A stretch of DNA of 13,025 nt from positions 1-13,025 of the forward strand of contig CAYWMN010000095.1 of NCBI GenBank assembly GCA_964459065.1, in the 5' to 3' direction. The notes under the pieces are model-generated. The model saw only the letters and a program-made list of their open reading frames with translations. It searched no databases and had not been told where the DNA came from. This DNA is from JAMCXS01 sp964459065. Its GTDB lineage: Bacteria > Acidobacteriota > Terriglobia > UBA7540. Positions 1 through 7,382 of the stretch are shown here, piece after piece (positions within the stretch are counted from its first letter, which is position 1; the number at the start of each line of letters is the position of its first letter). The position numbers and the translations under genes are program-made.

Positions 1-924
1 CGGGTCTTCAGGAGCGGTGAGGAAAGGTTCGAGCCGCGCAAGTTCACTGGTCATGGCGTAGAGGGAATTGCGCAGCCCGGCGCCCATGGCGTTGTGGGGA
101 ATGAAGCTCGTTCCCCAGTACAAATCAGCCTTGGCGCCATTCGCTATGGACTCATAAGCCATCAGGCGGGTTTCGGCAAACGATGGGTAAGCAAGCGACT
201 CCTTGAAGTGCGAATCGTGCAGATCGTACCAGCCGAAACCCTGCAGCACCATCCAGACGGGGCGGCCTTCTCCAATCAGCTGGTAGCGGTCGGTCGCATC
301 GGCCACCGGGCTGGGATCGCGGCCGTAGCCGTGAATCGGATAGATGTCGCAGCCGGTGATATCAATGTGCGGAATGTACTCGCGGACCAGCTTCATGTCA
401 CTGTCAATCGCTTCATTGATCCAGATGGGATGCTGCGAGTCGAGGCTGCGCACCAGGCGGATGTTCTTCAGCAGGCGCGGGATGAGAATGCGGCCTTTCG
501 CTTCCGATTGCGCGATGATCCTTGGCGTGTAGTGGCCCCACTCTTCAATGGGCCGGAAGTCCGAGACGAATTCATCGGGGCCCTCCCAGGCGGCAAGCGC
601 CGGATTATCCTTGAGAGCTTCGACCGTGGCACGGATTTGGGCCTCGTTCATCGAAGCAAGCGGCAACACCACCCAGCCCATCATGCCCGCCGCCCGGGCG
701 CGGTCCAAATCTTGCGCGTTCCGGCATTGGACCAGATTGATGCCGGCCTTCGCCATGGTTTCGAGCTCCGCGTTGCTCTTGGGCATTTCATAAAAGCCGA
801 TCGGAAAAACCGGATGCCCGTTTTTTACCGGGAAACCATCCACCAGCCCGTGCCGGCCGGGACCTGCGCCAAAAGCCAGCGCCACGCCCGCCAGCATCGC
901 CACCAGACAAACGACCCTCTTCAT
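1..924 (-). CDS. Secreted TIM-barrel glycosidase-like protein, C-terminus cut off by window edge
   Basis: The reverse-strand frame is open from ATG at 924 to base 1 (308 codons, no stop), so the C-terminus is missing. The start is supported by GAGGAGG about 5 bases upstream. Residues 1-20 form a Sec-type signal peptide (KR, then a hydrophobic run ending in ALAFGA). The mature part reads like a (beta/alpha)8 glycosidase of clan GH-A type: a 'PIGFYEMP' strand near 41-48, 'AWEGPDEF' at 112-119 with E118 placed as a candidate acid/base, 'GCDIYPIHGYG' at 191-201, and 'MAYESIANGAKADLYWG' at 255-271, which resembles the strand-7/8 region of uncharacterised GH-like proteins. At 225-229 the strand that often carries the nucleophile reads MVLQG, with no Glu there. 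I cannot assign a GH family or substrate. It lies upstream of the gap, and its neighbourhood to the right suggests a role in glycan breakdown. Confidence 0.75.
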   Translation of the reverse strand, partial: MKRVVCLVAMLAGVALAFGAGPGRHGLVDGFPVKNGHPVFPIGFYEMPKSNAELETMAKAGINLVQCRNAQDLDRARAAGMMGWVVLPLASMNEAQIRATVEALKDNPALAAWEGPDEFVSDFRPIEEWGHYTPRIIAQSEAKGRILIPRLLKNIRLVRSLDSQHPIWINEAIDSDMKLVREYIPHIDITGCDIYPIHGYGRDPSPVADATDRYQLIGEGRPVWMVLQGFGWYDLHDSHFKESLAYPSFAETRLMAYESIANGAKADLYWGTSFIPHNAMGAGLRNSLYAMTSELARLEPFLTAPEDP

Positions 925-1024
925 GCACCCTCCTCGATATCCAACTGAATCAACGTTGCCGATTGCGGCCCGCCGCTATTCCGCCATGCGCGCGCCGCGC
1001 CGCTTCCACTGCGAGACCCATCAT

Positions 1025-1054
1025 TGTATACCCGGCGCGCCCGGTTGAAGGCAA
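1025..1054 (-). promoter_or_regulatory. Possible sigma70-type promoter for the left-edge gene
   Basis: On the minus strand TTGCCT (1049-1054) and TATACA (1025-1030) are separated by 18 bases. The overlapping TACAAT is a slightly shifted, better -10. The predicted leader to the ATG at 924 is about 95 bases. Each hexamer matches the consensus at four of six positions, so this is a weak prediction from sequence alone. Confidence 0.3.
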
Positions 1055-1068
1055 GATTGCACGCGTGC

Positions 1069-1168
1069 NNNNNNNNNNNNNNNNNNNNNNNNNNNNNNNN
1101 NNNNNNNNNNNNNNNNNNNNNNNNNNNNNNNNNNNNNNNNNNNNNNNNNNNNNNNNNNNNNNNNNNNN
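1069..1168. other. Assembly gap (100 N)
   Basis: Exactly 100 Ns, the usual placeholder for a gap of unknown length. It removes the N-terminal part of dut and whatever lies between dut and the left-edge gene. The base pairs just before it form a perfect 10-bp palindrome, GCACGCGTGC (1059-1068). Gene adjacency across this point rests on scaffolding only. Confidence 0.95.
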
Positions 1169-1444
1169 TTCGAGTTCCCGGCCGAATTCGGCGCGCTGGT
1201 CCAGGACCGCTCGGGCCTGGCGCTCAAGGGCATTTCAACACTGGCCGGGGTGATTGATCCCGGCTACCGGGGAGAATTGAAAGTGGTGCTCACCAACCTG
1301 GGCGCGAAACCTTTTGAGATTGCGCCCGGCGACCGCATCGCCCAGCTCCGCATCGTGCGGCGAATCGAAGCGGAGTTCGCCGAGGCCGCGTCGCTCGCTG
1401 AAACGCCGCGAAACCAGCGCGGCTTTGGAAGCACCGGCAAGTAA
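1169..1444 (+). CDS. dut: dUTP diphosphatase, C-terminal part (5' end in gap)
   Basis: The frame is open from the first base after the gap to TAA at 1442-1444 and gives 91 residues. It shows four of the five dUTPase motifs in order: RSGLALKGI (motif II), GVIDPGYRGE (motif III, with the uracil/deoxyribose-binding hairpin), GDRIAQL (motif IV), and the C-terminal arm ending RGFGSTGK (motif V). Motif I and the first part of the jelly roll are lost in the gap. The trimeric enzyme hydrolyses dUTP to dUMP and PPi in the cytoplasm. That keeps uracil out of DNA and supplies dUMP for thymidylate synthesis. It is a housekeeping gene with no functional tie to the glycan genes. The next gene starts 82 bases downstream on the same strand, so read-through is possible. 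A GTG at 1250 is internal to motif III and is not a start. Confidence 0.93.
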   Translation, partial: FEFPAEFGALVQDRSGLALKGISTLAGVIDPGYRGELKVVLTNLGAKPFEIAPGDRIAQLRIVRRIEAEFAEAASLAETPRNQRGFGSTGK

Positions 1445-1526
1445 AGCAGCGGCGGCGGATTCCCACAGCTTGCGACCCGGCTCGAATCCGCCGGCGCATG
1501 AAGTCACCCAAGGCGGGAGGAAACCA

Positions 1527-4001
1527 ATGGACAAACTGAACCGGCGCGACTTTATCCAAAAAGCGACGGGAGCCGTAAGCGCCACCTGGGCGGCCGGAGG
1601 AGTGGCGCTCAGCGCAAAGCAACCCGCCGCGGCTTCTCAAACGGTTGCAGCAACCGGGCAGGAAACCGCGCCCCTGCGGCTGGAGCTGCAAGGCCGCGCG
1701 CTGCGCTTGGGCGCAGGCTGGTGCGACATTCCAGACTGGCGGCCGGCGATTGAGGTGGGAAATCGGCTTCTTGAGACAGCGGAGGCGCAGGTGAAGGTGG
1801 TGAGCCAGGAGCCCTGGCACGCGAGGTTCCGCTTTCCCACCGAGCGCCTGACCTGGGATCTGCAGGCCGAAACGGACCCCACAAACAACCGGCTGATCCT
1901 GCGCACCACACTCCGGAATGAATCGCGGAAGCCGCTCGCGCTGGGCAAGGCGTTTCTGCTGCGCACGGAGCAGCTGAGCGGATTTTTCAACGCCGAAGAC
2001 CGGGCGGTCTATCTCGCCATGAAGACCGGCCAGGGACTCAACCAGGTGCGGGAGTTAAGCCCTAAAGGCACTTCAAGCGGCATCGCCATCCAGGCCTTTA
2101 ACCAGAACCGGAAGCGCGCTCTGCAGGTGGGATTCGCCACCTTCCTGCGCGCCAAGACCGTGGTGGAACATACCCGGCAGGGCAAAGACTTGAAGCTCGA
2201 AGCCTGGTGCGATTTTGCCGGGTGGGAACTTGAGCCCGGAGCCACCACGCCCACCGAGACGCTGACCCTGGCCGTGGGCGAAGATCCGCACCGCCAGCTT
2301 GAAGCGTGGGGCGACCTTGCCGCCCGGCTGTCGTCAAACCCGCCGAGGGTGTGGGCCGAGCAAGCCAACGGCTGGGTGGGCGGAACCTGGTCCCGGCACT
2401 CGTGGGAAGGAGAAACGTACGAAGACTATATCCTGCGCAACGCGAAGTCGATCCGCGAGCGGCTGGGCGGCTACGGGATCCGATATGTGTGGGAAAGCAT
2501 CGGCAATCTGAAAGACGGCCAGCCGGGAGACTGGCTGAGTTGGAACACCAGGAATTTTCCCAGCGGCCACCAGTACCTGCACGACGAACTGGCGCAGCAG
2601 GGACTGAAGTGGGGACTGTGGTGCGGCGCCTTCATGCTGAGCTCGAGGCTGGAAGACAAAGTGAAGGAATTGTGGGACGCCCTGTGGAAAGCTCCCGGCG
2701 GGAAAAAGCCCATGATCTACATGCAGGCGTGGGGTTACGGGTTGGACAGCCCGACCGAGGACTTCCGCAAGCCGGTGTACGCGCTTGACCCCAGCCATCC
2801 CAGGACCCAGGCGTTTCTGACAAAGGTCTTCCAGACGTACCGCGAGTGGGGCGTCCGGTATTACATGATTGATTTTCTCGATGCGGCGGCCGGCAACCTG
2901 ACCGGAAGGCCCCACGCTCCGCATTACGACAAGCGGCTGGTCTCCGGACCGGAGGTCCTGCAAAAAGGCCTGCAGACCATCCGCGACGCTTGCGGGGCGG
3001 ACACCTACCTGCTGGCCTCTTCCGGCCCGACGTATCACACCGCAGGGGCGATGGATTCGGTGCGGACGGGGAACGATTTCGGCGAGGGACGCTCGCTGAG
3101 CCCGGCCTTCCCCACCTACCCGGGAACCTACGCGATTACGCCGCCCACTTATTGGGACGGGCCGGTACACGCGCTGACCAACCAGGCGGCCAACTACCAC
3201 ACGCATCGAAAGCTCTACGTTAACGATTCGGGAAACGTTCTGACGGTGGATAAGCCCCTGCGACTGAGCCAGGCGCAGGTCTACGCCACCCTCCACGTGA
3301 TGAGCGGCGGCCCCAGCATGCTGGGCGACGACATCACCGAAATCGAAGAGGAAAGGCTCAGCCTGATTCGGAAAACCTTCCCGCGACCGAACGACGTGGC
3401 GGTTCCCGTAGACCTGTTCACGCGGAAGGAGCGAGGCTATCCGCGCGTGTACCACCGGAAGGTGGTGAAGCCGTGGGGGTCCTATGACGTGGTGGCCGTC
3501 TACAACCTGGAGACGACGGAAACCCTGAAGCAGGAGATCGAGATGGAATCGCTGAAGCTCGATCCGGCGAGCGACTACCATGCATGGGAGTTCTGGAATC
3601 TGGAATACGCCGGGAAAGTCCGCGGCAAGCTGAAAGTGGAAGTTCCAGCCTACTCGGTGAAGGTTTACCGGCTGACGGAAGATACGGGCCGGCCCGTGAT
3701 TCTGGGCACCGACATGCACGTGCTGATGGGCGAAGTGGAAATCAACCGCTGCCGGTGGGATTCGAGCGCGCAGACGCTTTCCGGGCGAGTGATTCGGCCG
3801 GCCGGAGAAAGTGGAAGCCTCTACCTCTACGTGCCCCCGAGCCTGGGCGTCGCAAACCCTAAAGGGTTCGCTTTGGCCAGAGACTTCGATCACAACTGCC
3901 TGATTGTCCGGTGTCCCATGCGGTTTGAAAAGGGGTCCGCCGCATGGAACGCCAGGTTCTTTAAGCTGAAGGTATCTGTGCCGTCCCACCCGCTATTCTG
4001 A
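1527..4001 (+). CDS. Tat-exported GH36-like alpha-galactosidase (melibiase-type)
   Basis: 824 residues. The start at 1527 is chosen because GGGAGG lies 6 bases upstream and the product then begins with a twin-arginine signal (NRRDFIQ, R6-R7, hydrophobic stretch to about 28). The frame stays open upstream to 1314 but would overlap dut. Domains: N-terminal beta-sandwich about 45-270, (beta/alpha)8 barrel about 275-610, C-terminal beta domains to 824. Barrel signs of clan GH-D: 'FPSGHQYLHDELAQQGLKWG', then VRYYMIDFLD with D449 as the predicted nucleophile, VRTGNDF with D517 as the predicted acid/base, and GGPSMLGDD (D601-D602). The layout matches Thermotoga GalA-type GH36, but with large extra N- and C-terminal regions and Met447 where that enzyme has Lys two residues before the nucleophile. 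It probably releases terminal alpha-linked galactose or a related sugar in the periplasm. The exact substrate is unknown. It is convergent with the sulfatase at 4080-5579. Confidence 0.85.
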   Translation: MDKLNRRDFIQKATGAVSATWAAGGVALSAKQPAAASQTVAATGQETAPLRLELQGRALRLGAGWCDIPDWRPAIEVGNRLLETAEAQVKVVSQEPWHARFRFPTERLTWDLQAETDPTNNRLILRTTLRNESRKPLALGKAFLLRTEQLSGFFNAEDRAVYLAMKTGQGLNQVRELSPKGTSSGIAIQAFNQNRKRALQVGFATFLRAKTVVEHTRQGKDLKLEAWCDFAGWELEPGATTPTETLTLAVGEDPHRQLEAWGDLAARLSSNPPRVWAEQANGWVGGTWSRHSWEGETYEDYILRNAKSIRERLGGYGIRYVWESIGNLKDGQPGDWLSWNTRNFPSGHQYLHDELAQQGLKWGLWCGAFMLSSRLEDKVKELWDALWKAPGGKKPMIYMQAWGYGLDSPTEDFRKPVYALDPSHPRTQAFLTKVFQTYREWGVRYYMIDFLDAAAGNLTGRPHAPHYDKRLVSGPEVLQKGLQTIRDACGADTYLLASSGPTYHTAGAMDSVRTGNDFGEGRSLSPAFPTYPGTYAITPPTYWDGPVHALTNQAANYHTHRKLYVNDSGNVLTVDKPLRLSQAQVYATLHVMSGGPSMLGDDITEIEEERLSLIRKTFPRPNDVAVPVDLFTRKERGYPRVYHRKVVKPWGSYDVVAVYNLETTETLKQEIEMESLKLDPASDYHAWEFWNLEYAGKVRGKLKVEVPAYSVKVYRLTEDTGRPVILGTDMHVLMGEVEINRCRWDSSAQTLSGRVIRPAGESGSLYLYVPPSLGVANPKGFALARDFDHNCLIVRCPMRFEKGSAAWNARFFKLKVSVPSHPLF

Positions 4002-4044
4002 GAGCGGGCAGGGCAGCACAGCAACGACGCGTTTTTTGAACCGC

Positions 4045-4070
4045 CCGGCGCTCCCAACAAGAAGCGCCGG
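4045..4070. terminator. Perfect 8-bp hairpin between convergent genes
   Basis: CCGGCGCT (4045-4052) pairs perfectly with AGCGCCGG (4063-4070) across a 10-base loop. It sits in the 78-bp spacer between the GH36-like gene and the sulfatase, which converge here. There is no T-tract after it on either strand; a six-T run (4032-4037) lies before it on the plus strand. It may be a two-way transcription end or an mRNA 3' stabiliser, but it is not a canonical intrinsic terminator. Confidence 0.4.
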
Positions 4071-4079
4071 CGCAAGCGT

Positions 4080-5579
4080 TCAGCTTTTGCCGCGGCGCGA
4101 CGGGGGTATCCACATGCCCTTGCCGATGGTCAGGCTGGCCAGGCGCGGTTGGGCTCCGGGAGGCGTGTAAGGGCTGCCGGGATGAGCCTTCATTTCGGCA
4201 TAAGCCTTGACGACATTTTCCGGGAAGGTCGGGATCATAGCTTCAATATCCCGCTGGATTTCGCGGACCACATCAGGGTGGTCAATGGCGGCGTCGTAGC
4301 TTTCGGCCGGGTCCCGCGCCAGGTCGTAAAGCTCCGGGCGCGGCAGCAGAATGTGCCGGGCGTGCCCGCAGGTTCCGCCGATCCAGGCATTGACATAAAT
4401 CTCTCCGGTCCGCTGCGAAATCCGAAGCTTCCAGTTGCCCTTCCGCGCGCATTCCAGAATCTGCTGGTCGGGAGAGACGGCGAAATAGAGGATGGTTCCG
4501 CGCTCGACGCTGGAAGTTTCATCGGCAAGCAGCCTGGAAAGATTCACGCCGTCGTACGTCTTGTGCGGAAGCCGGGCGCCGCAAAGGGAGGCGATGGTGG
4601 GCACCACGTCCAGGTTGGAGCCCCATTCGTTGACAACTCTTCCGCCGGGAATCGAGCCGTTCCAGCGGATGAGGAACGGGACGCGCACGCCGCCTTCAAA
4701 GCCGGTGGACTTGCGGCCGCGCCGCGGGCCCGGACATCCCTGGAACCAGGGGCCGTGGTCGCTGGTGAAGATCAAAATGGTGTCGCGGTCCAGGCCGTTG
4801 CGCCGGACGGCTTCCATCACCTGGCCGGCGCTCCAGTCGATTTCCTCAATGGCGTCGCCCTGATGGCCGAGGCCGGAGTGGCCGCGGAAACGCGGCGACG
4901 AGCGCGGCGGATCGTGCGGATAGGAATAGGCAAGATAGAGGAAGAAGGGCTTGTCGCCGGCGGAATCAATAAACTTGACGGCTTCTTCCGTATAGCGCGG
5001 CGTCAGCAGATCGCGATCAGGGAGCTGCTCGATAACGGTTTTGTCGCGGACCAGCGGCAGCGGGTTCATATCCACGCTCCAGGGAACGCCGAAATAGGCG
5101 TCAAAGCCGCGCTCGGTGGGCAGGTAGGGAGACGGATATCCCAGGTGCCACTTGCCGATGCACATCGAGCGGTAACCCTGGGGCTTCAGAATGTCGGCGA
5201 GCGTTTTCTCATCGAGGTCCGTGCCGGAGGTGGAAGTGGGCCCATAGGCTCCCTGGGTATGAGTGCGGCTGGAATAGCGGCCGGTAAGAAGCGCCGCCCG
5301 CGAAGCCGAGCAGATGGGATGCGCCGTGTTGAAATGCGTGAAACGGATGCCCTCAGCCGCCAGGCGGTCGAGATTCGGCGTGTGCAACGACGACCCGTAA
5401 CAGTGCAGGTCGCCGGAGCCGAGATCGTCGCAAATCATGATGATGATGTTGGGCGGGCGCTTGCTCGCCCCCGGACGCGCTTCAGCCGCAAGCGAGCCCA
5501 CGGCCGGCGCGGCCAGAGAGCCCGCCACCGTTTTGACAAAAGTTCTTCGGTCCATTCCTTCCCCGATCTTCGACGCCAT
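4080..5579 (-). CDS. Tat-exported type I sulfatase (CSASR motif)
   Basis: 499 residues. The ATG at 5579 is preceded by GGAAGGAGG with 4 bases of spacing. A second in-frame ATG at 5555 (MDRRTFVK) is possible, but its purine stretch abuts the codon. RR at 11-12 with the following hydrophobic segment is a twin-arginine signal. Type I (formylglycine) sulfatase features: metal-site D51-D52 in MICDDLGSGD, HTPNLDRLAAEG (66-77), the formylglycine signature C90-SASR (C-x-A-x-R) followed by AALLTGRY, GKWHLG at 142-147, PHDPP from 221, and TSDHGPW with D274-H275. C90 must be oxidised to formylglycine by FGE or an anaerobic maturase, which is not in this window. It resembles arylsulfatase A/GALNS-like enzymes and cleaves sulfate esters, probably from a sugar. 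The -10-like element at 5613-5618 would give a 33-base leader. It is divergent from the GH39-like lipoprotein gene. Confidence 0.93.
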   Translation of the reverse strand: MASKIGEGMDRRTFVKTVAGSLAAPAVGSLAAEARPGASKRPPNIIIMICDDLGSGDLHCYGSSLHTPNLDRLAAEGIRFTHFNTAHPICSASRAALLTGRYSSRTHTQGAYGPTSTSGTDLDEKTLADILKPQGYRSMCIGKWHLGYPSPYLPTERGFDAYFGVPWSVDMNPLPLVRDKTVIEQLPDRDLLTPRYTEEAVKFIDSAGDKPFFLYLAYSYPHDPPRSSPRFRGHSGLGHQGDAIEEIDWSAGQVMEAVRRNGLDRDTILIFTSDHGPWFQGCPGPRRGRKSTGFEGGVRVPFLIRWNGSIPGGRVVNEWGSNLDVVPTIASLCGARLPHKTYDGVNLSRLLADETSSVERGTILYFAVSPDQQILECARKGNWKLRISQRTGEIYVNAWIGGTCGHARHILLPRPELYDLARDPAESYDAAIDHPDVVREIQRDIEAMIPTFPENVVKAYAEMKAHPGSPYTPPGAQPRLASLTIGKGMWIPPSRRGKS

Positions 5580-5611
5580 CTTGCCTCCTTCCAGAGTTCC
5601 GTTGAACTGTT

Positions 5612-5621
5612 CATTATAATG
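5612..5621. promoter_or_regulatory. Palindromic -10 element CATTATAATG between divergent genes
   Basis: CATTATAATG is a perfect 10-bp palindrome, so a consensus TATAAT is read on both strands (minus 5613-5618, plus 5615-5620). On the minus strand it lies 33 bases before the sulfatase ATG, a fitting promoter distance. On the plus strand it is about 165 bases before the lipoprotein ATG. No good -35 is seen 16-18 bases upstream on either strand. It stands out against the GC-rich surroundings. Confidence 0.4.
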
Positions 5622-5709
5622 TCCCACGCGCGATTGCGCGGATTTCCTTTTGGCGACAGGCGACGGGCAAACCGCACTCGGCGGGCGATGCCGGCAGTAG
5701 CCAATCGTT

Positions 5710-5726
5710 TGCAATTCGCCATTGCA
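5710..5726. promoter_or_regulatory. Inverted repeat TGCAAT-N5-ATTGCA, possible operator
   Basis: TGCAAT (5710-5715) and ATTGCA (5721-5726) are perfect inverted repeats with a 5-base spacer. They lie about 60 bases before the lipoprotein ATG (5786), inside the 206-bp divergent intergenic region. The size and place suit a dimeric repressor or activator site. No regulator gene is visible in the window to bind it, and a chance occurrence cannot be excluded. Confidence 0.25.
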
Positions 5727-5785
5727 TCTTTGGGGCCGGCAACCCAGAATGGCTGGTGAGCAGGGTCCCTGCAAAGGAGAAGCTG

Positions 5786-7306
5786 ATGCGCAAAATCATT
5801 CCGTTCCTGATGATCCTTCTGGTTTTTCTGCCGGCTTGCAAGACCGAGAAGAAGCAGCCGCCGCAAGCGCCGCCCAAGGCCGTGCGGGCCAACTGGCAAT
5901 ACGTGGTCCGAACGACCCCGACGCAGGCCACGCTGCAGGTGGTGGTGAGCCCGCTGCTGCGGCGCAACTCGCCGGTGCACGACAAAATCTTTCAGGACCT
6001 CCGCGCGCTGGGCTGCAACCTGGTCCGCTACGTTCCCTGGCTGCCCTATCCAAAGCTGGGCGTGGCGGAGCTGGAGCCGCCGGCAGACGGCAAAACCTCC
6101 TGGGACTTCTCGCTGATTGATCCCATGACGGAAGACTTTTTGAAGGCCACCGCCGGGCACTCCGTCATCATGAACTTCAGCGTGATTCCGCAATGGATGT
6201 TCAAGACGCCAAAGCCGGTGGCCTATCCGGCGGACCCGAACCAGGTGACCTGGGATTACCAGCGCGGCACCGAGTTCCGCGATCCCACCCTGAAGGAAGT
6301 GGCGGACTATTACGCGCGGCTGGTGAGCTGGTACACCCAGGGGGGTTTTACGGACCAATTCGGCCGGCGGCATAATTCCGGCCACCACGACAAAATCGAT
6401 TATTGGGAAGTGCTGAACGAAATCGATTCCCGAGCGGAACACCAGATGAGTCCCGCAACCTACACGCAGGTTTACGACGCGATTGCGGGCGCCATCCTGA
6501 AAGTGGCGCCGCACATGAAGTTTGTGGGCATGGCGCTGGGCGGCACTTCGAACCCGGAGTATTTTGAGTACTTCCTCAACCACCGGAACCACAAGCGCGA
6601 CATTCCCATCAACATGATTTCCTACCATTTTTACGCGCTCCAGCACGCGGGCCAAAGCCTCGCAAGCGCCCAATACAGCTTCTTTGACCAGGCGGACGGC
6701 TTTTTGTCGCGCGTCCATTACATTGAAAGCATCCGTCAGCGACTCTCGCCGCAGACCGGAACCACGGTGGATGAAGTGGGCACCATCCTGCGCACCGATG
6801 CCCACCAACGCGAGCCCGGCTATGTGACGCCGCCCATTCCGCCGGCCTACTGGAACCTGTCGGGGGCGCTTTACGCCTACGTGTACGGCAACCTGTCGCG
6901 CATGGGAATCGACGCGGTGGGCGAATCGGCGCTGGCGCAACTGCCGCGATTCTATCCGAGCGTCACCATGGTGGACTGGAAAACGGGCCAGCCGAACGCG
7001 CGCTACTGGGTTCTCAAGCTGATCCGGCAGAACCTGGGGCCGGGCGACGTGGTGGTGCGAACTTCCGTGGCCTCGCCGGACGCCTACGCCCAGGGCTATA
7101 TCGCTCCCGACGGCACGCGCAAGGTGCTGCTGGTCAACAAGCGCAACCGGCCCTTGCGGCTGAGCCTGGAGGGAAGCTCGGGCGGCAGCCTGGAATACGT
7201 CGATCAGCAGACCGGATCCAACCCCATCGGCCACCAGCACCTCAACGGCGATGCGTTCACCCTCAACGGCTTCGGCGTGGCCGTTGCCACGCTGCCGGCA
7301 AGATGA
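5786..7306 (+). CDS. GH39-like (clan GH-A) glycosidase lipoprotein
   Basis: 506 residues. The start at 5786 is preferred over the in-frame 5756 because AAGGAG lies 6 bases upstream and the product then begins directly with a lipoprotein signal: MRK, hydrophobic 4-15, lipobox LPAC with C18 as the lipidated residue, followed by a Lys/Gln/Pro-rich linker to about 35. The catalytic domain has clan GH-A landmarks: NLVRYVPW (78-85), YWEVLNEID with E212 as predicted acid/base in the Asn-Glu pair, MISYHFYA (277-284), and TTVDEVGT with E330 as predicted nucleophile. A small beta domain follows (about 430-506, 'RKVLLVNKRNRPLRLSL'), as in GH39. GH39 includes beta-xylosidases and alpha-L-iduronidase. GH5 or GH79-like membership is an alternative, and the substrate is not decidable here. 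It would be anchored to a membrane facing the periplasm or the outside. The next gene starts 76 bases downstream on the same strand. Confidence 0.8.
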   Translation: MRKIIPFLMILLVFLPACKTEKKQPPQAPPKAVRANWQYVVRTTPTQATLQVVVSPLLRRNSPVHDKIFQDLRALGCNLVRYVPWLPYPKLGVAELEPPADGKTSWDFSLIDPMTEDFLKATAGHSVIMNFSVIPQWMFKTPKPVAYPADPNQVTWDYQRGTEFRDPTLKEVADYYARLVSWYTQGGFTDQFGRRHNSGHHDKIDYWEVLNEIDSRAEHQMSPATYTQVYDAIAGAILKVAPHMKFVGMALGGTSNPEYFEYFLNHRNHKRDIPINMISYHFYALQHAGQSLASAQYSFFDQADGFLSRVHYIESIRQRLSPQTGTTVDEVGTILRTDAHQREPGYVTPPIPPAYWNLSGALYAYVYGNLSRMGIDAVGESALAQLPRFYPSVTMVDWKTGQPNARYWVLKLIRQNLGPGDVVVRTSVASPDAYAQGYIAPDGTRKVLLVNKRNRPLRLSLEGSSGGSLEYVDQQTGSNPIGHQHLNGDAFTLNGFGVAVATLPAR

Positions 7307-7316
7307 CAGCAATGTT

Positions 7317-7344
7317 GAGTTATCAGTTATAAGTTATGGGTTAT
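7317..7344 (+). repeat. Degenerate tandem heptamer NNGTTAT x4
   Basis: Four consecutive 7-base units, GAGTTAT CAGTTAT AAGTTAT GGGTTAT: the last five bases are invariant and only the first two vary. The repeat sits in an AT-rich 76-bp spacer between the GH39-like and six-hairpin genes, in otherwise GC-rich DNA. The period of 7 rules out a coding-frame explanation. Such heptanucleotide repeats are known between genes in some bacteria, but their role is unclear. Confidence 0.75.
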
Positions 7345-7382
7345 TCTTTAAGGTATTCATTACGAATCATCGAGTGCAAATT

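Noticed and set aside
94..948. 284-codon plus-strand frame at the left edge
   Set aside because: The opposite strand carries a well-formed gene with a ribosome-binding site, a signal peptide and barrel motifs; this frame is its shadow.
2334..3989. 551-codon minus-strand frame opposite the GH36-like gene
   Set aside because: It is a shadow of the GH36-like reading frame; no domain or signal peptide was recognised.
4149..5759. 536-codon plus-strand frame opposite the first sulfatase
   Set aside because: It is antisense to a protein with a full set of sulfatase motifs; its own sequence is Ala/Arg/Gly-rich with no recognisable domain.
5435..7312. 625-codon minus-strand frame opposite the GH39-like gene
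   Set aside because: It is a long antisense frame expected in GC-rich coding DNA; it also overlaps the sulfatase start in another frame and shows no motif.
7317..7344. CRISPR-like or mobile-element repeat
   Set aside because: The units are only 7 bases long, contiguous and without spacers; no cas or transposase gene is nearby.
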